Assembly (NCBI GenBank): GCA_963707875.1
Contig: CAVPRU010000001.1
Coordinates: forward strand, 124,001-188,000
Source of the DNA: SZUA-320 sp963707875
Lineage (GTDB): Bacteria > Gemmatimonadota > Gemmatimonadetes > Gemmatimonadales > GWC2-71-9
DNA length: 64,000 bases
Reading direction: 5' to 3'
Shown here: one piece after another, positions 17,652 to 27,241 of the stretch
How positions within the stretch are numbered: position 1 is the first letter of the stretch
Layout of the letters: each line of letters starts with the position of its first letter
Made by a program: the position numbers and the translations under genes
The notes under the pieces: generated by a model
Told to the model about the DNA's origin: nothing
Seen by the model: only the letters and a program-made list of their open reading frames with translations
The model's database searches: none

Positions 17652-19832
17652 CTACAGGAAGAATGGTGTAGGGTTCAGCAACTCCTCGGCGAGCGGCGCG
17701 TCCTGCCACCCCAACTGTACCGGGACATCGTACAGCCGGCCAGGGGCGTACCGGGCCCGGAAGTGACGCAACCCCGGCACCACCACTTTCGCCACCGGGA
17801 CCTCCACCTCCGGCCGGGTGAGATCGAGGACCAGGAACTCGAGCCCGATCCGTTCCACCCGATGCTGGCACCAGCGGACCGCCTCCGCCAGATCCACCGG
17901 AACATCGCCTGGGCCGGTCAACCGGCTCGGCGGAAGCTGCGGATCGGGACCCAGGTACGGATGACGCTGGAGAGTGGCCTCCCTGAGCCACCGTCCGAAG
18001 CCTTCCCGGGCGCGCGACTCGTCGCCGTCTTCATCCACGGTCACCAGCATCTGGTGCATCTCGCTCACCGCCCGGCTGGCGGCAATCCGGGGGTCCAGAT
18101 GGGCCCCCAGGCCGAGGATCAGCGATTCGGACTGGGTACCGACCCGTCGGGACACGGTGGCGACTACCGGGATTCCCAGGTCGTGGGTCAGGTCAAGGGC
18201 CCAGACCTCGCGTTCGAATCTGGCGTACTCCGACTGGAGCGAAGTCCACTCGGGCACCAGGGTGGCGAGGTCCACGGCGGGCCGCTTGAGCCGGTGGTAC
18301 CACCAGATGGCCGTGGCATCCCGTTCCACCAATTCGAGGAATCCCTGGAGGATGGCCTCCTCAATGGTCGTTCCGGCGGCGTTCCCGTTGGAGTCTCCGG
18401 TCGTGGTGGGGTCGCCCGTTGGGTGGTACCTGAAGTAGAGCATCCCGGTCGGCAGGTATCGGACCTCCCGGCGAGAGAACGACCAGACGGGCGTCCACTC
18501 CTCCTCAGCGTCCACCTCAAACGGTCGGGGCACCCGATCCAGCCCCCAGGGCCCGCCCTGCAGTTCTTCGCGACCCCGGTACTGGCGCTCACTGAAGAGC
18601 ATGGCTCGGTTGGGGTGGATCGCCTGTTCGCCGAGCCGGCGGAGCGACGCGCGGATTCTCGGTTCGTTCCCATCGAACCAACCAGAGTAGCGCTCGACCG
18701 CCTCTCCGAGCGCACTGGCGCGGGCCTGATCATCCGTCATCCCCTTCCCCCCGCTGCTCCGACGGAGCGACGTCCGGACCTGGCTCCACGACGCTTCCGG
18801 ATGCGCCGGATTGGATCCGGCCGCATATACGTGGATTCCGGGCACCTCCCGGTCCAGTCGGTCCAGGAACGCCACGATGCCGGTCAGCGGATCCACCAGG
18901 CCAGCCCAGCGCGTGAGCGTTTCGCTGGCGTGGGCCACCCGAAGGCCTCCATCGCTCGAGACGGCGGTGGTTCCGGAGGTTAGCGGGATGGCCCGACCCA
19001 ATCGGACACCGTACAAAGTGGGGTCGCCACAAACGGGGCACTCGGGGCGCCGGGGGGCGGGGTGCCGTCGCAGCTCGAGCGTCTGGGCGTCGACCACCAC
19101 CATGTCCGAGGCCAGCGGCGCGGCGGGCCCCACCTCCGCCAGGGCACCGATCTGGCCGACCAGGAGCCCGGTCGTCGGATGCGGACGCCAGGGCCGGGTC
19201 CCCGTGTGGCGCTGGCTCGGGGTGGCTCGCCGGGCGGCCCAGGCATCCAACTGGCAGTTCCGCTCCAGGCGGCGGCGCAGACAGTCCCAGCAGCCGGTGC
19301 GGCCAGGGAAGAAGGCTGGTCCCAGCCACGAAATGGTCGGCCCGGGACGCCAGAGCAACCACGGCCGACCGGCCAGCTGCGCGGCGCGATTGAGCTCCCC
19401 GAGACGCTGGTCGAAATAGTCCGACACCACGATCAGCTGCAGATCTGCGGATGCGTCCAGCTCGACCCCGAAGCTCTCCAGGTCCCGGCGCCACGGCTCG
19501 GGGCCATCGGGTGTCAGACACTGAATCGCCACCCGTGGAGAGGCCCGCCGTGGGGTCCCGTTGATCACCGCCCCGAACGATTGCAACTTCAGGAGTGCAT
19601 AGTGGATCTCGGCGGGAGGGAACTCCTCCGAGAGCGTGTCCACGATGGCGTCCATGTCCATCCGTCCGTCGAGCAGCGGGATCAGCCGAGGAAAAAGATC
19701 TCCGGTCAGGAACCGGCTCACCCGTTCCCCATGAATCAGGACCCCGTTGCCTTCCACCAGCGCCACCGTGCAGTCCGGATTCAACATCACCCCGGGTGCC
19801 TCCGGGTCGGGGACCATTCGTTCGGGGGTCAT
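17652..19832 (-). CDS. Fused TOMM cyclodehydratase (C protein/RRE + YcaO)
   Basis: Predicted ATP-dependent enzyme that cyclises Cys/Thr of the precursor into azolines. 726 residues. Residues 20-90 look like a winged-helix precursor-recognition element. The C-type (E1-like) region carries two zinc CxxC pairs, CWDC (181-184) and CPVC (265-268). The YcaO domain starts near residue 350. Its ATP/Mg signatures are SALGEAVER (S373, E377, E380, R381), NGNAAGTTIEEAILQGFLEL with VERD ending at 505, and RAVSEMHQ. The C-terminus ends PTPFFL, not the PxPxP tail of many azoline-forming YcaO proteins. ATG 19832 overlaps the kinase stop (ATGA). Confidence 0.92.
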   Translation of the reverse strand: MTPERMVPDPEAPGVMLNPDCTVALVEGNGVLIHGERVSRFLTGDLFPRLIPLLDGRMDMDAIVDTLSEEFPPAEIHYALLKLQSFGAVINGTPRRASPRVAIQCLTPDGPEPWRRDLESFGVELDASADLQLIVVSDYFDQRLGELNRAAQLAGRPWLLWRPGPTISWLGPAFFPGRTGCWDCLRRRLERNCQLDAWAARRATPSQRHTGTRPWRPHPTTGLLVGQIGALAEVGPAAPLASDMVVVDAQTLELRRHPAPRRPECPVCGDPTLYGVRLGRAIPLTSGTTAVSSDGGLRVAHASETLTRWAGLVDPLTGIVAFLDRLDREVPGIHVYAAGSNPAHPEASWSQVRTSLRRSSGGKGMTDDQARASALGEAVERYSGWFDGNEPRIRASLRRLGEQAIHPNRAMLFSERQYRGREELQGGPWGLDRVPRPFEVDAEEEWTPVWSFSRREVRYLPTGMLYFRYHPTGDPTTTGDSNGNAAGTTIEEAILQGFLELVERDATAIWWYHRLKRPAVDLATLVPEWTSLQSEYARFEREVWALDLTHDLGIPVVATVSRRVGTQSESLILGLGAHLDPRIAASRAVSEMHQMLVTVDEDGDESRAREGFGRWLREATLQRHPYLGPDPQLPPSRLTGPGDVPVDLAEAVRWCQHRVERIGLEFLVLDLTRPEVEVPVAKVVVPGLRHFRARYAPGRLYDVPVQLGWQDAPLAEELLNPTPFFL

Positions 19833-22453
19833 GATGGGCCCCGCAGCAGCGCCTGGAAATCCGGCTCCCGAGTCAGCGGCGCAAACCCCGGGTCGGCCCG
19901 TAACAACCCGGGAGACGCCGGAGTGGGGAGACTCAGCAGACGGGTCAGCAGCGCGATGGCCCGTTCGTGGAGGCCGAGGCGCGTCAGGAGCCGCGCCGCC
20001 TCGGTGAGGGCAAACGATCCCCGGAACGCATCTTCGGCCATGGGGTCATGCACCAGAAGAGTATCGAGATACCGGACGGCGGCCGGCCGATCTCCCAGTT
20101 CGATGCTGGCGGCTGCCAGGTCGATCAGGACGTCGAAAACCGGGGCCTGCTCCCGCAGCCTCCGCCGTTGCAACACCCGGAGTGAGTCAAAGAACGGGCG
20201 GGCGTCGGCGGGACGCCGCTGGCGCATTCGGAGCTTGCCTTTGTGGTAGTAGTACCCGGCGCTGTCGACCAGAGGGCTGGCCAGGGTCAGGGCGTCCAGG
20301 GCCTCCTGGAAGGCGACCGGAAAAGCCAGCTCCCAGAGGGGGCGGTACAGGGGGTCACCCACCAGGATGGGGGTGAGCCCGGGGGCCGCTGTCAGCAGAG
20401 GGTCGAGCGCGGCCCGGGCGGATTCGAAATCGCCCTGGTGGAGCCGGAGATTGGCCAGCCCCAGCGCGGCAACTGGCCAATCCGGCGCGATCGCCCCGGC
20501 CCGCGCCAGCAACGCGGCGGCGGCGTCATACCGGCGCTGGAGGAACGCGGCGACGGCCGTTTCGAAGGTGACCATCGGGGATCGAGGGTCCAGCCGGGCC
20601 GCCTCGGAGAAGCTGGCGAAGGCGGAATCCACCTCGCCCCGGGATCGATGAACGAATCCAATGGCCCACAGCAGTTCCGGCCCGTTGGGGAGCGCGCCCC
20701 GAGCGATGGCGAACTCGCGCATCGCCTTGTCTCGATCCCGCCCCAGGAAGGCGGCCTGGTAGCCCCTGGCAATTGCGGTCTCCGGATCCCTGGGCCGGAG
20801 CGAGTCCGCGCGTCGCACCGCATCTTCCACCTTGGCCTGTCGGGTGGGGGTTCGGTCGTACAGCCCGTAGTACACCGCCTGCAGCTGGGCCAGCCGGGCC
20901 CAACCCAGCGCGAATCCCGGATCGAGAGTCGTCGCCTGGGTAAAGAACTGGATGGCCTTCTGCTGCTCCGGCAACACCAGGAAATGGGCGGCGTGGATAC
21001 TCCCCTGAAGGTAGGCGCGATAGGCCTCGGGGTTGGTGGTCTGCCCCTCGCGGAGTGCCTCCAGTGTCTGGGGGCGCAGGGTCAAGGTCAGGACGTCGGC
21101 CACCCGCCGGGCAATCTGCTGCTGGATCCTGAATAGAATCCCGGCGTTCAGGGTCGCCGTCAGCGTGTCGCTGTACAGCTCCTTGCCGTCCACCACGCTG
21201 ATCAGCTGGGTGGACAGCCTGACCTCGGTGCCACCGTCGGCCTGCCGGTTGGTCTGGACTGACCCTCGGACGACAAAGTCGGCGTTCAGCTCCCGTCGCA
21301 CCTCCGACAGGGGAGTTTGCCGGTTGAACTGGACGGCGCTGGCACGGGAGATGACGGAGATCCCACCGATGCCGCTGATGCTGTTGGAGACCTCGTTCCC
21401 GATCCCCTGGGTGACGTAGGCTTCCTCCTCCGGCCCGATATGATCGAACGGCAGCACCGCGACCACCGGGTGGGACCCCGTCGAACCGCTGGGGCCCCCT
21501 CCGAAGGCGAGCCAGAGGCCTCCGGCCACGATCAGTGCGGTGGCCCCGCCGAGGAGGAGTTGGGTCCGCCGCCGCAGGCGTGGAGTGGCCGCAAGGCGCC
21601 GGACGGGGCCCGTCGCCCCGTCGCAGGCGGCGAGCAGATCAGCCACCGAACCGAATCGATCCGCCGGGTTCTTCGCCAGGGCGGTCCGGATCGCCAAGGC
21701 CACCGGCAACGGCACGTCCGGCCTGATGCCGCGAAGGTCAGGCGCCTCCTGGGTGGCGAGTTGTGACAGCACCGCAAAGACACTCCCGCCCTGGAACGGG
21801 GGGCGCCCGGCAAGCATCTCGTAGAGCACGCAGCCGAGACTGTAGACATCGCTGCGATGATCGATCCCCCGCTCACCGGCCGCCTGCTCCGGGCTCATGT
21901 ACGCCGGGGTACCGATGGCCAACCCGGTCGCCGTCAGTTGCTCCCCGCCGGCAAACGCGGCCGCATAGGCGATCCCGAAATCCATCACCACCGCCACGCC
22001 GCCGGAGAGCATGATGTTCTCGGGCTTGAGGTCTCGGTGCACCACCCCCTGGGCGTGGGCATGGGTCAGGGCCTGGGAAACCTCCCGCGCGATCTGCAGG
22101 GCCTCCTCGACCGGCAGTTGACTGTCGCGGGTCAGCCGATGCCGCAGCGACTCCCCAGCCACGAACGGCATGGTGTAGAACAGCAGTCCCTCCACCTCTC
22201 CTGACCCATACACCGGCAGGATGTGGGGGTGACTCAGGTTGGCCGCGATCCGGATCTCCCGGGTAAAACGCTCACCCCCGAGCATGGCGCCGATCTCGGG
22301 CCGAAGCACCTTCATGGCCACCCGGCGGTCGTGCTGCAGATCGATCGCCTCGAACACGGTCGCCATCCCGCCCAGTCCAATCTGCCGGGTCACGGTGTAG
22401 CGACCGGTGAGACCGGCCGTCAAGCGATCGATGAGCTGAGTTGCTTCGGCCAT
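19829..22453 (-). CDS. Membrane Ser/Thr protein kinase with TolB-like and TPR regions
   Basis: 874 residues. The Hanks-type kinase domain occupies about residues 19-275, with a GLGGMATVF loop, K48, HRDLKPEN (D141), DFG (158-160) and GTPAYMSPEQ. It looks catalytically intact. One transmembrane helix is at about 298-318. Beyond it lies a TolB/FlgO-like region (VVAVLPFDHIG, VSNSISGI) and then TPR-like repeats to the C-terminus. This architecture is common in Gemmatimonadota and Acidobacteriota and is not specific to peptide clusters. Here it overlaps the S53 stop by one base (TGATG) and the cyclodehydratase start by ATGA, so it belongs to the same transcript. A signalling or maturation role is inferred only from this. 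Confidence 0.88.
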   Translation of the reverse strand: MAEATQLIDRLTAGLTGRYTVTRQIGLGGMATVFEAIDLQHDRRVAMKVLRPEIGAMLGGERFTREIRIAANLSHPHILPVYGSGEVEGLLFYTMPFVAGESLRHRLTRDSQLPVEEALQIAREVSQALTHAHAQGVVHRDLKPENIMLSGGVAVVMDFGIAYAAAFAGGEQLTATGLAIGTPAYMSPEQAAGERGIDHRSDVYSLGCVLYEMLAGRPPFQGGSVFAVLSQLATQEAPDLRGIRPDVPLPVALAIRTALAKNPADRFGSVADLLAACDGATGPVRRLAATPRLRRRTQLLLGGATALIVAGGLWLAFGGGPSGSTGSHPVVAVLPFDHIGPEEEAYVTQGIGNEVSNSISGIGGISVISRASAVQFNRQTPLSEVRRELNADFVVRGSVQTNRQADGGTEVRLSTQLISVVDGKELYSDTLTATLNAGILFRIQQQIARRVADVLTLTLRPQTLEALREGQTTNPEAYRAYLQGSIHAAHFLVLPEQQKAIQFFTQATTLDPGFALGWARLAQLQAVYYGLYDRTPTRQAKVEDAVRRADSLRPRDPETAIARGYQAAFLGRDRDKAMREFAIARGALPNGPELLWAIGFVHRSRGEVDSAFASFSEAARLDPRSPMVTFETAVAAFLQRRYDAAAALLARAGAIAPDWPVAALGLANLRLHQGDFESARAALDPLLTAAPGLTPILVGDPLYRPLWELAFPVAFQEALDALTLASPLVDSAGYYYHKGKLRMRQRRPADARPFFDSLRVLQRRRLREQAPVFDVLIDLAAASIELGDRPAAVRYLDTLLVHDPMAEDAFRGSFALTEAARLLTRLGLHERAIALLTRLLSLPTPASPGLLRADPGFAPLTREPDFQALLRGPS

Positions 22454-24186
22454 CAGCCAGAGTCGATGGTGGGATGTTCCCGCAGCCGCGCCAGCAGGGC
22501 CTCACCGTCCGGCACCCCCAACCCGGTACAGGGGTCCCAGCCCGGGCCGGCCTGATAGGAGACCACCTTACCGGCGGTGATGTCGTTGTTCCCGGTGACC
22601 ACGTCCCGGCAACCGGAGGCCGGGCCCTGATCGTAGAGCCAGTGGTTCAGGCCGGCCAGTGGATGTCCGAGGGCCGCCTGGATCCGGACCAGCAGGGAAG
22701 CCCAGATCGGCGTGGCCGCGCTGGTGCCTCCGCCGGCCAGGTCCTGCCCACCAACCACGATCTGGACCCCGGACTCGAACGCCGCGTTGGCCGCGACATC
22801 CGGCAGCCAGCGCCCGGAAAAGGCGGGGGGGATGGAAGGGGCCAGCCAGGTTCCCTGTGCACTCGGGGGGCGCAAGGAGCTCTGAAACGCCGGTCGCGGG
22901 AAGAAACCGCTCATCCCGCCGCCGGACGCGACCGGCACCCCGAGCATCTTTCCATTCCACGCCAGGTCGGTCACGGCCGATCCGGGCTTCACGATGGTGC
23001 TGCCGCCGCAGGCGATGACCGCCGGACTGGAGGCGGGAAAGTGGGCGTTGGCCGGTGGCGCCACCCCGGGGTGCCAGTCCCCCGCTGACCCCCAGTCGCC
23101 GGTGGAGCAGACGATGGTCACCCCCTTGCGAGCCACGGCGGTCAGCGCGTTGTGAATCAACCGAAGGTCTTCGGCCCCGAAGGCGTGCTCACACTCACTC
23201 CAGCTCACCGAGAGCACCGCAGGCAGAGGGGCCACCGGCGAGCCGCCGGGATACCCCTCTCCGATCACTTCGTAGAGCGCCCGCCGCCAGCCATCGGTCC
23301 CCGGCGGCGCAAAATAGACCGCGATCGAGGCCCCTCCGCCCAGCGCCGCCGCCAGCTCGATATCCATGGTGACTTCCATCGAGCCGAGAAAGTCGATGGC
23401 GTTCTTGCCCGCCGCGGTGGCGAAATCGACTAGCGAGCCGGCCTCCCGCCAGGCCACCGCGATCCGGTTCATCTCATCAGACGGAAGCGGCGCATTGCCA
23501 CCATGGGTACCACCCCCCCCGGGGACTTCGATGTCATGGATCGGCGGCAGGGAAAGGCCAAGGCGCTGGGCAAACGCGGTCAGGTCCTCCCGGTGATACC
23601 CCCCGCCGAACTGGAGCAGTCCGATCGTCAGCGCCGAAGCGTCCTGTGCCGGAAACCTGTAATGCTCGGCCACCTGCCCGGGAGTGAACCTGGGTGCGAT
23701 GCCGGCGAGGCCAGCCCTTGGGGTATGGAGCGGAACGCTGTCGAGACCCAGGACTCCGTCCACCGCCGAGGCAAGCTCCGGGGGGATGCGAACCGGCCCA
23801 TCGTGGGCGTGGTAGTGCCCCGCCTCGGACGCAAAGCGGTGGAGTTCGACCCCGAAGGCACGTTCCAGGGCCACCGTCGACCCCTCCAGGACCACGTCGT
23901 GCCGCACTCGTGAGCGGGCCACGACCCGAAGCCCGTGGCGGGTGGCGAATCGCTCCACCTGGACGAAGGCTTCCTCACCGGGGGAATACCGCTGGTCCAA
24001 CTCGGCCGGATGGGGGGCGGCAAACATCCCCGGGTGCCAGCCCGGAGCGCGGACCACGGGCTCGTGGGCCTCCGGGTTCAATGGCCGGAGAACCACGGTC
24101 ACCTGCAACACCTGCGCGGGGGGCACCGGGCCGACCCGTTTCGCGTCGCGCCGGTGGACGACCTCACTCGCGGGGATGGAGTGCAT
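22453..24186 (-). CDS. S53 family (sedolisin/kumamolisin-like) serine-carboxyl peptidase
   Basis: 577 residues: a pro-domain (about 20-165) followed by a subtilisin-fold catalytic domain. The full catalytic set is visible: E271 and D275 in SMEVTMD, oxyanion D364 in STGDWGSAGD, and nucleophile S489 in GGGTSAATP. The C-terminal calcium site is present (CRDVVTGNND, then GWDPCTGLGVPDG). No signal peptide is seen, as in some other bacterial members, so export is unclear. It starts 3 bases after the M14 gene and overlaps the kinase gene. It is a plausible candidate for leader removal in the adjacent peptide cluster, but could instead be a general acid protease. Confidence 0.92.
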   Translation of the reverse strand: MHSIPASEVVHRRDAKRVGPVPPAQVLQVTVVLRPLNPEAHEPVVRAPGWHPGMFAAPHPAELDQRYSPGEEAFVQVERFATRHGLRVVARSRVRHDVVLEGSTVALERAFGVELHRFASEAGHYHAHDGPVRIPPELASAVDGVLGLDSVPLHTPRAGLAGIAPRFTPGQVAEHYRFPAQDASALTIGLLQFGGGYHREDLTAFAQRLGLSLPPIHDIEVPGGGGTHGGNAPLPSDEMNRIAVAWREAGSLVDFATAAGKNAIDFLGSMEVTMDIELAAALGGGASIAVYFAPPGTDGWRRALYEVIGEGYPGGSPVAPLPAVLSVSWSECEHAFGAEDLRLIHNALTAVARKGVTIVCSTGDWGSAGDWHPGVAPPANAHFPASSPAVIACGGSTIVKPGSAVTDLAWNGKMLGVPVASGGGMSGFFPRPAFQSSLRPPSAQGTWLAPSIPPAFSGRWLPDVAANAAFESGVQIVVGGQDLAGGGTSAATPIWASLLVRIQAALGHPLAGLNHWLYDQGPASGCRDVVTGNNDITAGKVVSYQAGPGWDPCTGLGVPDGEALLARLREHPTIDSG

Positions 24187-24189
24187 CGG

Positions 24190-27153
24190 CTACCGGCCGC
24201 CTCGGTCGGCCACGTCCCCTTCCCCCTTGGCGGATCCCGCGTCGAGATCGTTCCAGTTCAGGATGGCATTGAATCCGAGGAAGAAGGTCCCCTGGGTCTG
24301 CCACCGCCAGTAGGGCCGGATCGCGAACATCACCACGTGTCCCCGACCGAGGGAGACGTCGACCAGCTGGGCCCGGTTGGCAAGTGCCTCCCCTCCGTCC
24401 AGCACCCCGGACAGCAGCGTCTGGTTGGCCTGGGCCGGGAACCGCAGCACCACCCTGGGTCTGGGTCCGGTCGCGGCGGCGCCCCCACCGGGACCGCCCG
24501 GCGTGGGCCGCTCGGGCGCCTCGCCAGCCGCCGCCGGCGTGCCGACCCCGCGAGCAGCGGGAGCTGTCTCCGGTTCATACGGGGACACCCGGACTCTGGT
24601 GGCCATCGGATTGGTCGTCTGCCACGGCCCGCTCGCCCCACCGAAGAAGCCGCCAAAGCCGGCGCCGCTGGACACGTTGAGCACCGGGTCCTGGCTGAAG
24701 TAGACCGGGACCTGTTCCTCATAGCCATACACCAGCGGGCTCTTCCGGTCGGCGACCACCCCCCGCATGATCGACCCGCGCGCGGTCAGGTCCGCCGGGC
24801 GTTCCACCGTGACTCCGGACGTGAGACCGAATTCCGGGAAGATCGTGGAGGTGGAGCCCTCGGTGATCAGGGTACCGCCCTCCTCGACGAACCGGGCGAG
24901 CGCCATCAGCCCCTCGATCCCCATGCCGCCCCGGATGTCATCGCTGACGTCGAGCGCGCCGAGGTTGGGCGACGCCTCGGTCTTCTGATAGGGCAGCGGG
25001 ACGGTGTCGGCCTTGGGGATCCCGTTCACCTGCGAGGCGGCGCTCCCACCGACGTGGGGAAAGATGATGACATCGTATCGCGCTCTCAGGTTGCCTTCCC
25101 GAAGCTTCTGGTCGGCGAAATACGTGTACGGGACCTCGTAGGTATCGAGCGCCGCCCTGACCCACCCTTCATCCTGAGTCCGCTGCCAGGAGTGCACATA
25201 ACCGATCCGGGGCAGGTCCAGCTCGTGGGTCTTGACCGACGGCAGGGACCCGGTCGCGATCGCGCTGAGACCGAGGGAGCGCAGCGACGGCTCAAGCACG
25301 GCACGGTCCCCGTCGGGAATGAGGAAGGCCCCCGCCGGGAACTGACGTCCACCGATCTCGAAACTCTCCTCGGCGGCGAGCATTCGGACGCCGGGGTGCC
25401 GGAACCGGAACTTCATCAGGTTGTTGTCGCTGGTGTGCTCGATCACCAACACCTTGCCCGGGCCGGCAATCCCGCCAGCGGCCAGGATGGAGTTCGAGGT
25501 CGGCGTCATGTTCTGGGCGAGAAAATCCTTGGCCGTGATCGGCTTGACGGTGACATTCCGCATCAACGGGAAGGTCCAGCCGATGTCATCGTACGGCCGC
25601 GGATTGGAGAGCGAGAACGTCTGCACCGAGAAGTACATGTCGGCCAGGGTCCGGAACGGCTGGTCCGCCCGGATCAGCCAGTCACCCTTCCGCACCTGCA
25701 GATCACCCGCCGGGAAGTCGGCGTCCGCGGTGTGGATTTCCAGGCCCTGGCGCAGCAGTTCGTTTACGGCATCGGCCGCATCCGCCTTGCGACGCTGGCC
25801 GGCCGGGATGAGCCAGCCGTAGGTCGGGCCCGCGGCCCCCTTGGCGACCGATCGCTTGTTCTTGAGCCAGTAGTTCTCCAGGTAGTGCTCCCGATTCCTG
25901 GCCACATGAGACAGGGAGAACAGAATGCCGGACTGCTGGATGTTGACGTTGTTGCGGGGGCCCCACCTGATCACTGGCAGCGGAGGATTGGGCCGAAACC
26001 ACTCGCGACTCGTCGTCCCGCTATTGACCCGGAGATTGTCGTTGTTGTCGGGGCCGTAGCTCTGCACTTCGTAGAAGCGCCCCACCGCGTTGTGGGAATG
26101 AGCGATGAAGAACAGGTAGTTCGGGGTCCAGCCGTCGTAGAATCCATAGGTCCATACCCCGGGAACTCCCCGCTTGGTGAGCTCCAGTACATCGTTCTGC
26201 GCCAGGGTCCACCACTCGCCGATCGTGATGGGGTCGAGCGCCTCGTTGTAGGGCCCGGTACCGGTCGAGCTGTAGAGATAGGACGCCGCCTCATGGAGGT
26301 CGTGCATGATGGTGGGCCGCCACTCCAGGACCGCCCGGGTCGTGGACCGGGTCAGCGACAGGAACTGCCCCATGCCGTCCCGGTTGTTGTCATGGGCGAC
26401 ATACTTCCCCCAATACATCAGGGGGAGCCGCTGCAGATCGCTCCCCCGCTTCTTGTTGAGGTAGTAGGTGTCGACCTGCTTCTCCCGGCCATCCACCTCG
26501 AGGACCGGGGTGATGAAGGTGATGACGTTGTCCCGGATCTGCTGGATGAACGGCGTCTCCTCGACGATCAGCCGGTAGGCGGTCTCCTGCAGCGTCTCCG
26601 GACCACCGGTCTCGGGCGAGTGCAGTCCGCTGGTGAACCAGTAGATCGGCTTGGCGCTGCCGATCAACTCTCGAGCTCGGGTCTCGCTGGTCGTCCTCGG
26701 GTCCGTCAGCTCGTGGAGCATCCCCTGGTAGCGCTTCAGGTTCCGGATCGTCTCGGCATCAGCGATCGCCAGCACCACCATCTCGCGTCCCTCTTCCGAG
26801 GTACCCATCACCCACATGGTGGCCCGATCAGAAGCGGCGTCGAGGGCCGCGAAGTAACGCTGAATGTCCTTGGCGTAGGTGAGTTCGCCCGGCTGCCCGA
26901 CGATCCGACCGTGGAACTTGAGCGGCGTGGGGACCGTGGCCGAGGCCGGAAGATGATCCACCAGTTCGGTGGTGATCCTGGGATCCCGGAGGTTCTCCTT
27001 GATGAGGCGGGTGTACTCCTCATCGACCGGCTGGCTGGCGGCTTGCCCCACCGCGCTCGGCACCACGGCCAGGGCCCAGGCCAGGAGGAAGACCGGAGGC
27101 ACCAGCCGACTGAGGAGCCGGGGAGCCGGAACGCGATGAGAGGGACGGAACAT
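24190..27153 (-). CDS. Secreted M14 family zinc carboxypeptidase
   Basis: 987 residues with an N-terminal signal peptide (hydrophobic residues about 14-35, processing near AVGQA). The M14 domain spans about 40-330. Likely zinc ligands are H178 and E181 in SGLHSPETG and H284 in IMHDLHEA, with a substrate-site Arg in HDNNRDG. The long C-terminal part has a glutamine-amidotransferase-like stretch (VIIFPHVGG, FVEEGGTLITEGS) and a Pro/Gly/Ala-rich linker. Related large M14 proteins are widespread in this phylum. A GGAGG ribosome site lies 5 bases before ATG 27153. The S53 gene follows after 3 bases, so it may be the first gene of the peptide operon or a neighbour caught by read-through. Confidence 0.88.
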   Translation of the reverse strand: MFRPSHRVPAPRLLSRLVPPVFLLAWALAVVPSAVGQAASQPVDEEYTRLIKENLRDPRITTELVDHLPASATVPTPLKFHGRIVGQPGELTYAKDIQRYFAALDAASDRATMWVMGTSEEGREMVVLAIADAETIRNLKRYQGMLHELTDPRTTSETRARELIGSAKPIYWFTSGLHSPETGGPETLQETAYRLIVEETPFIQQIRDNVITFITPVLEVDGREKQVDTYYLNKKRGSDLQRLPLMYWGKYVAHDNNRDGMGQFLSLTRSTTRAVLEWRPTIMHDLHEAASYLYSSTGTGPYNEALDPITIGEWWTLAQNDVLELTKRGVPGVWTYGFYDGWTPNYLFFIAHSHNAVGRFYEVQSYGPDNNDNLRVNSGTTSREWFRPNPPLPVIRWGPRNNVNIQQSGILFSLSHVARNREHYLENYWLKNKRSVAKGAAGPTYGWLIPAGQRRKADAADAVNELLRQGLEIHTADADFPAGDLQVRKGDWLIRADQPFRTLADMYFSVQTFSLSNPRPYDDIGWTFPLMRNVTVKPITAKDFLAQNMTPTSNSILAAGGIAGPGKVLVIEHTSDNNLMKFRFRHPGVRMLAAEESFEIGGRQFPAGAFLIPDGDRAVLEPSLRSLGLSAIATGSLPSVKTHELDLPRIGYVHSWQRTQDEGWVRAALDTYEVPYTYFADQKLREGNLRARYDVIIFPHVGGSAASQVNGIPKADTVPLPYQKTEASPNLGALDVSDDIRGGMGIEGLMALARFVEEGGTLITEGSTSTIFPEFGLTSGVTVERPADLTARGSIMRGVVADRKSPLVYGYEEQVPVYFSQDPVLNVSSGAGFGGFFGGASGPWQTTNPMATRVRVSPYEPETAPAARGVGTPAAAGEAPERPTPGGPGGGAAATGPRPRVVLRFPAQANQTLLSGVLDGGEALANRAQLVDVSLGRGHVVMFAIRPYWRWQTQGTFFLGFNAILNWNDLDAGSAKGEGDVADRGGR

Positions 27154-27241
27154 GGGGGACCTCCAGAGGGGATCAATCGTGGTACTCGTCTACAATACGC
27201 AGGGTTTTCGCCGATTGTTAGAGGCGGCCGTCCGGCGGGTA

